Shown here: piece by piece, positions 14,299 to 15,405 of the stretch | Position numbering within the stretch: position 1 is the stretch's first letter | Layout: the number at the start of each line of letters is the position of its first letter | Assembly (NCBI GenBank): GCA_002789615.1 | Contig: PFTO01000002.1 | Coordinates: 567-15,971 of the forward strand | DNA length: 15,405 bases | Reading direction: 5' to 3' | DNA from: Acidobacteria bacterium CG_4_9_14_3_um_filter_49_7 | GTDB taxonomy: Bacteria; Acidobacteriota; Holophagae; Thermotomaculales; Thermotomaculaceae | Position numbers and translations under genes: made by a program | The notes under the pieces: generated by a model | Databases searched by the model: none | Told to the model about the DNA's origin: nothing | The model's input: only the letters and a program-made list of their open reading frames with translations

Positions 14299-14673
14299 AT
14301 GAAGAAACTGGCACTGGTTCTGGTGGTCATGCTGGGGATCGCGCCGGCGGTGATGGGCGCCGCAGCGGATGATTACAAGGTAATCAAGAAAGTAGTGAAG
14401 CCCGGCACAACAACCGTGAAAACAATGGATGAAGTGAAGTGGTTCAAGGTGGAAGTAACCGATATAAAGACCGGCAAGATCAAAGTACGGGTTACGCTCC
14501 CGATCTCATTGATTGATGTCGTCTCCAGTTGGTGCCCCAAAGATGGTCTGGAAGTGGACAAAGGGATGAAAATCAACCTGAAACAGCTGGTGCAGGAGTT
14601 GAAAAAGGTTGGTCCCCTGGCCATTGTGGAAGCCTACGACGATAACGAAAAGGTAAAGGTCTGGGTCGAGTAA
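14299..14673 (+). CDS. Small exported protein made of the operon-specific domain
   Basis: The 124-residue protein has a signal peptide (about 1-21, MKKLALVLVVMLGIAPAVMG) and then almost only the shared domain (about 46-124): VKWFKVEVTD, KVRVTLPISLIDVV, INLKQLVQELKKVG and the closing YDDNEKVKVWVE. It is likely periplasmic. The gene follows the TPR protein by 32 bp with its own strong AAGGAGGT ribosome site, so it may be made in higher amounts than its partners. The function is unknown. It is the last gene before the terminator at 14713. Confidence 0.78.
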   Translation: MKKLALVLVVMLGIAPAVMGAAADDYKVIKKVVKPGTTTVKTMDEVKWFKVEVTDIKTGKIKVRVTLPISLIDVVSSWCPKDGLEVDKGMKINLKQLVQELKKVGPLAIVEAYDDNEKVKVWVE

Positions 14674-14687
14674 CTTCAGAAGGCGTA

Positions 14688-14700
14688 TTCTGTGTTCTGA
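14688..14700 (-). repeat. TCAGAACACAGAA motif, copy 2 (inverted)
   Basis: This is the exact reverse complement of 14767-14779; the two face each other around the terminator hairpin. Confidence 0.7.
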
Positions 14701-14712
14701 TTGGACAAAGAT

Positions 14713-14748
14713 AAGAGATCATGTTGTTTTCGGGTCTCTTCTCTTTTT
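14713..14748 (+). terminator. Intrinsic terminator of the sigma-factor operon
   Basis: AAGAGATC (14713-14720) pairs with GGTCTCTT (14733-14740), including one T-G pair, around a 12-base loop; CTCTTTTTC follows. It lies 39 bp past the stop of the last operon gene, between two convergent genes. Confidence 0.7.
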
Positions 14749-14766
14749 CATTTCCCTTCCCGTCCC

Positions 14767-14779
14767 TCAGAACACAGAA
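14767..14779 (+). repeat. TCAGAACACAGAA motif, copy 3
   Basis: This is identical to 11554-11566. It ends ten bases before the stop codon of the minus-strand GYD gene. Confidence 0.7.
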
Positions 14780-14788
14780 CACTTCTTT

Positions 14789-15091
14789 TTAATCATCCAC
14801 TCCTCTCATGACGTCGATGAATTCGGACCATTCCATGGCGGGCCAGCTTTCCGCAGTGACTGCGCCGTTGGCACGGGTAAGCATGGAAACTTTGGTCGCG
14901 GTTTCTACACTGTCCGCTTCATAGATATCCATAAAATCATAGGGCCCCAGCAGGGCCAGGTGGGAAATCCACCTTACGTCGGGGCAGAGACTGTCCACCT
15001 TCTTTTTCCATTCTTTTCCGATGGCTTCCCGGCGCTTGATGTCGCCACATATTTCCGGCGTCAGTTTCGTCATCAAAACAAATAAACCCAT
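14789..15091 (-). CDS. GYD-domain (dimeric alpha/beta barrel) protein
   Basis: The 100-residue protein begins with the strand MGLFVLMTKLTPE, has a helix of charged residues (RREAIGKEWKKKVDSLCPDV), then the name-giving loop GPYDFMDIYEADSVETATKV and a final barrel strand (GAVTAESWPAMEWSEFIDVM). GYD proteins are small dimeric ferredoxin-like barrels, mostly of unknown function. GGAGG lies six bases before the ATG and a near-consensus promoter lies upstream. The gene is convergent with the sigma-factor operon. Confidence 0.85.
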   Translation of the reverse strand: MGLFVLMTKLTPEICGDIKRREAIGKEWKKKVDSLCPDVRWISHLALLGPYDFMDIYEADSVETATKVSMLTRANGAVTAESWPAMEWSEFIDVMRGVDD

Positions 15092-15132
15092 TTTGCCCTC
15101 CTTTTCTTTGTCTGCGTGGATAATACAAAGAA

Positions 15133-15161
15133 AATATAGGTCCCTTCGGGGAATTTGTCCA
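15133..15161 (-). promoter_or_regulatory. Near-consensus promoter of the GYD gene
   Basis: On the minus strand TGGACA (15161-15156) and TATATT (15138-15133) are separated by 17 bases, about 42 bases before the start codon. It sits between the GYD gene and the phosphatase tail, so the GYD gene need not depend on readthrough. Confidence 0.7.
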
Positions 15162-15216
15162 CGGGGGTGAAGGCAGTTTTCCCTTTTCCTAAAAAGAAGG
15201 CAGAATGTTCAGGTAC

Positions 15217-15405
15217 TCAGTCCTGATCCTTACCACTCAGGCTGCGTTTGATGACAACGAAGGTGATGTCGTCTTTTGGCAGGGCGAATGAAAGGAGCTC
15301 TTTTCCCAGTATGCGCACAATTTCGTGTGGTCTCTCATTCTTGGCTTCCCGGAGCACATCTTCCAGACGGAAGTCCTCAAATCGCTGACCGGCTTCGTTT
15401 TCATG
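15217..15405 (-). CDS. C-terminal end of a PP2C/SpoIIE-type serine phosphatase (cut by right edge)
   Basis: The minus-strand frame is open from the window edge to TGA at 15219-15217 (62 residues). It reads RFEDFRLEDVLREA and ends with FALPKDDITFVVIKRS. The DDIT motif holds the metal-binding acids near the C-terminus of the PP2C fold, and the preceding helix matches RsbU/SpoIIE-type enzymes. These dephosphorylate anti-anti-sigma or similar regulators. The start and any N-terminal sensor domain lie outside the window. Confidence 0.8.
   Translation of the reverse strand, partial: HENEAGQRFEDFRLEDVLREAKNERPHEIVRILGKELLSFALPKDDITFVVIKRSLSGKDQD

Noticed and set aside
14789..15405. GYD gene and phosphatase tail as one operon
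   Set aside because: They are on the same strand but a good promoter lies between them and the spacing is 125 bp; independent transcription is at least as likely.

Overview
The window looks like chromosomal DNA from a diderm (Gram-negative-type) bacterium with roughly 50-55% GC. The diderm reading rests on a TonB-like energy transducer, several Sec signal peptides and a putative lipoprotein. A Mrp/NBP35 ATPase fused to a NifX-type domain, beside the tail of a MinD-type ATPase, suggests an anaerobic or facultative lifestyle. An in-frame UGA in a glutaredoxin-like gene says the cell decodes selenocysteine. I cannot place the organism in a phylum from this sequence. I see no transposase, phage gene, CRISPR array, tRNA or rRNA.

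Layout. (1) 1-2730: a rightward operon with the tail of a MinD-like ATPase, a Mrp-NifX fusion and a trans-sulfuration-family PLP enzyme, closed by a clean intrinsic terminator. (2) 2731-3288: a strong sigma70-type promoter and ribosome site drive a tiny two-helix membrane protein gene that is split by a -1 frameshift at an A7 tract. (3) 3289-9199: a tightly packed rightward operon of S9 peptidase, Gfo/Idh/MocA oxidoreductase, beta-lactamase-fold hydrolase, TonB-like protein and YihY-family membrane protein, whose genes overlap or nearly abut. (4) 9200-11685: a repeat-rich stretch holding a YciA-type thioesterase, a two-gene AbiE-like toxin-antitoxin module and, on the minus strand, a 67-residue UXX-star selenoprotein hidden by its UGA codon. 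A 75-bp repeat flanks this segment in inverted orientation, and a second hairpin repeat flanks the toxin-antitoxin pair. (5) 11686-14748: an ECF sigma/zinc anti-sigma operon in which three exported proteins share one C-terminal domain; it ends in a terminator. (6) 14789-15405, minus strand: a GYD-domain protein with its own promoter, and the tail of a PP2C/SpoIIE-type phosphatase running off the right edge.

The strongest discoveries are the selenoprotein with a SECIS-like hairpin, the five-gene sigma-factor operon with its triplicated export domain, and the frameshifted small membrane gene with a canonical A_AAA_AAC slippery site. Functions are inferred from sequence motifs read by eye; no database search was run.
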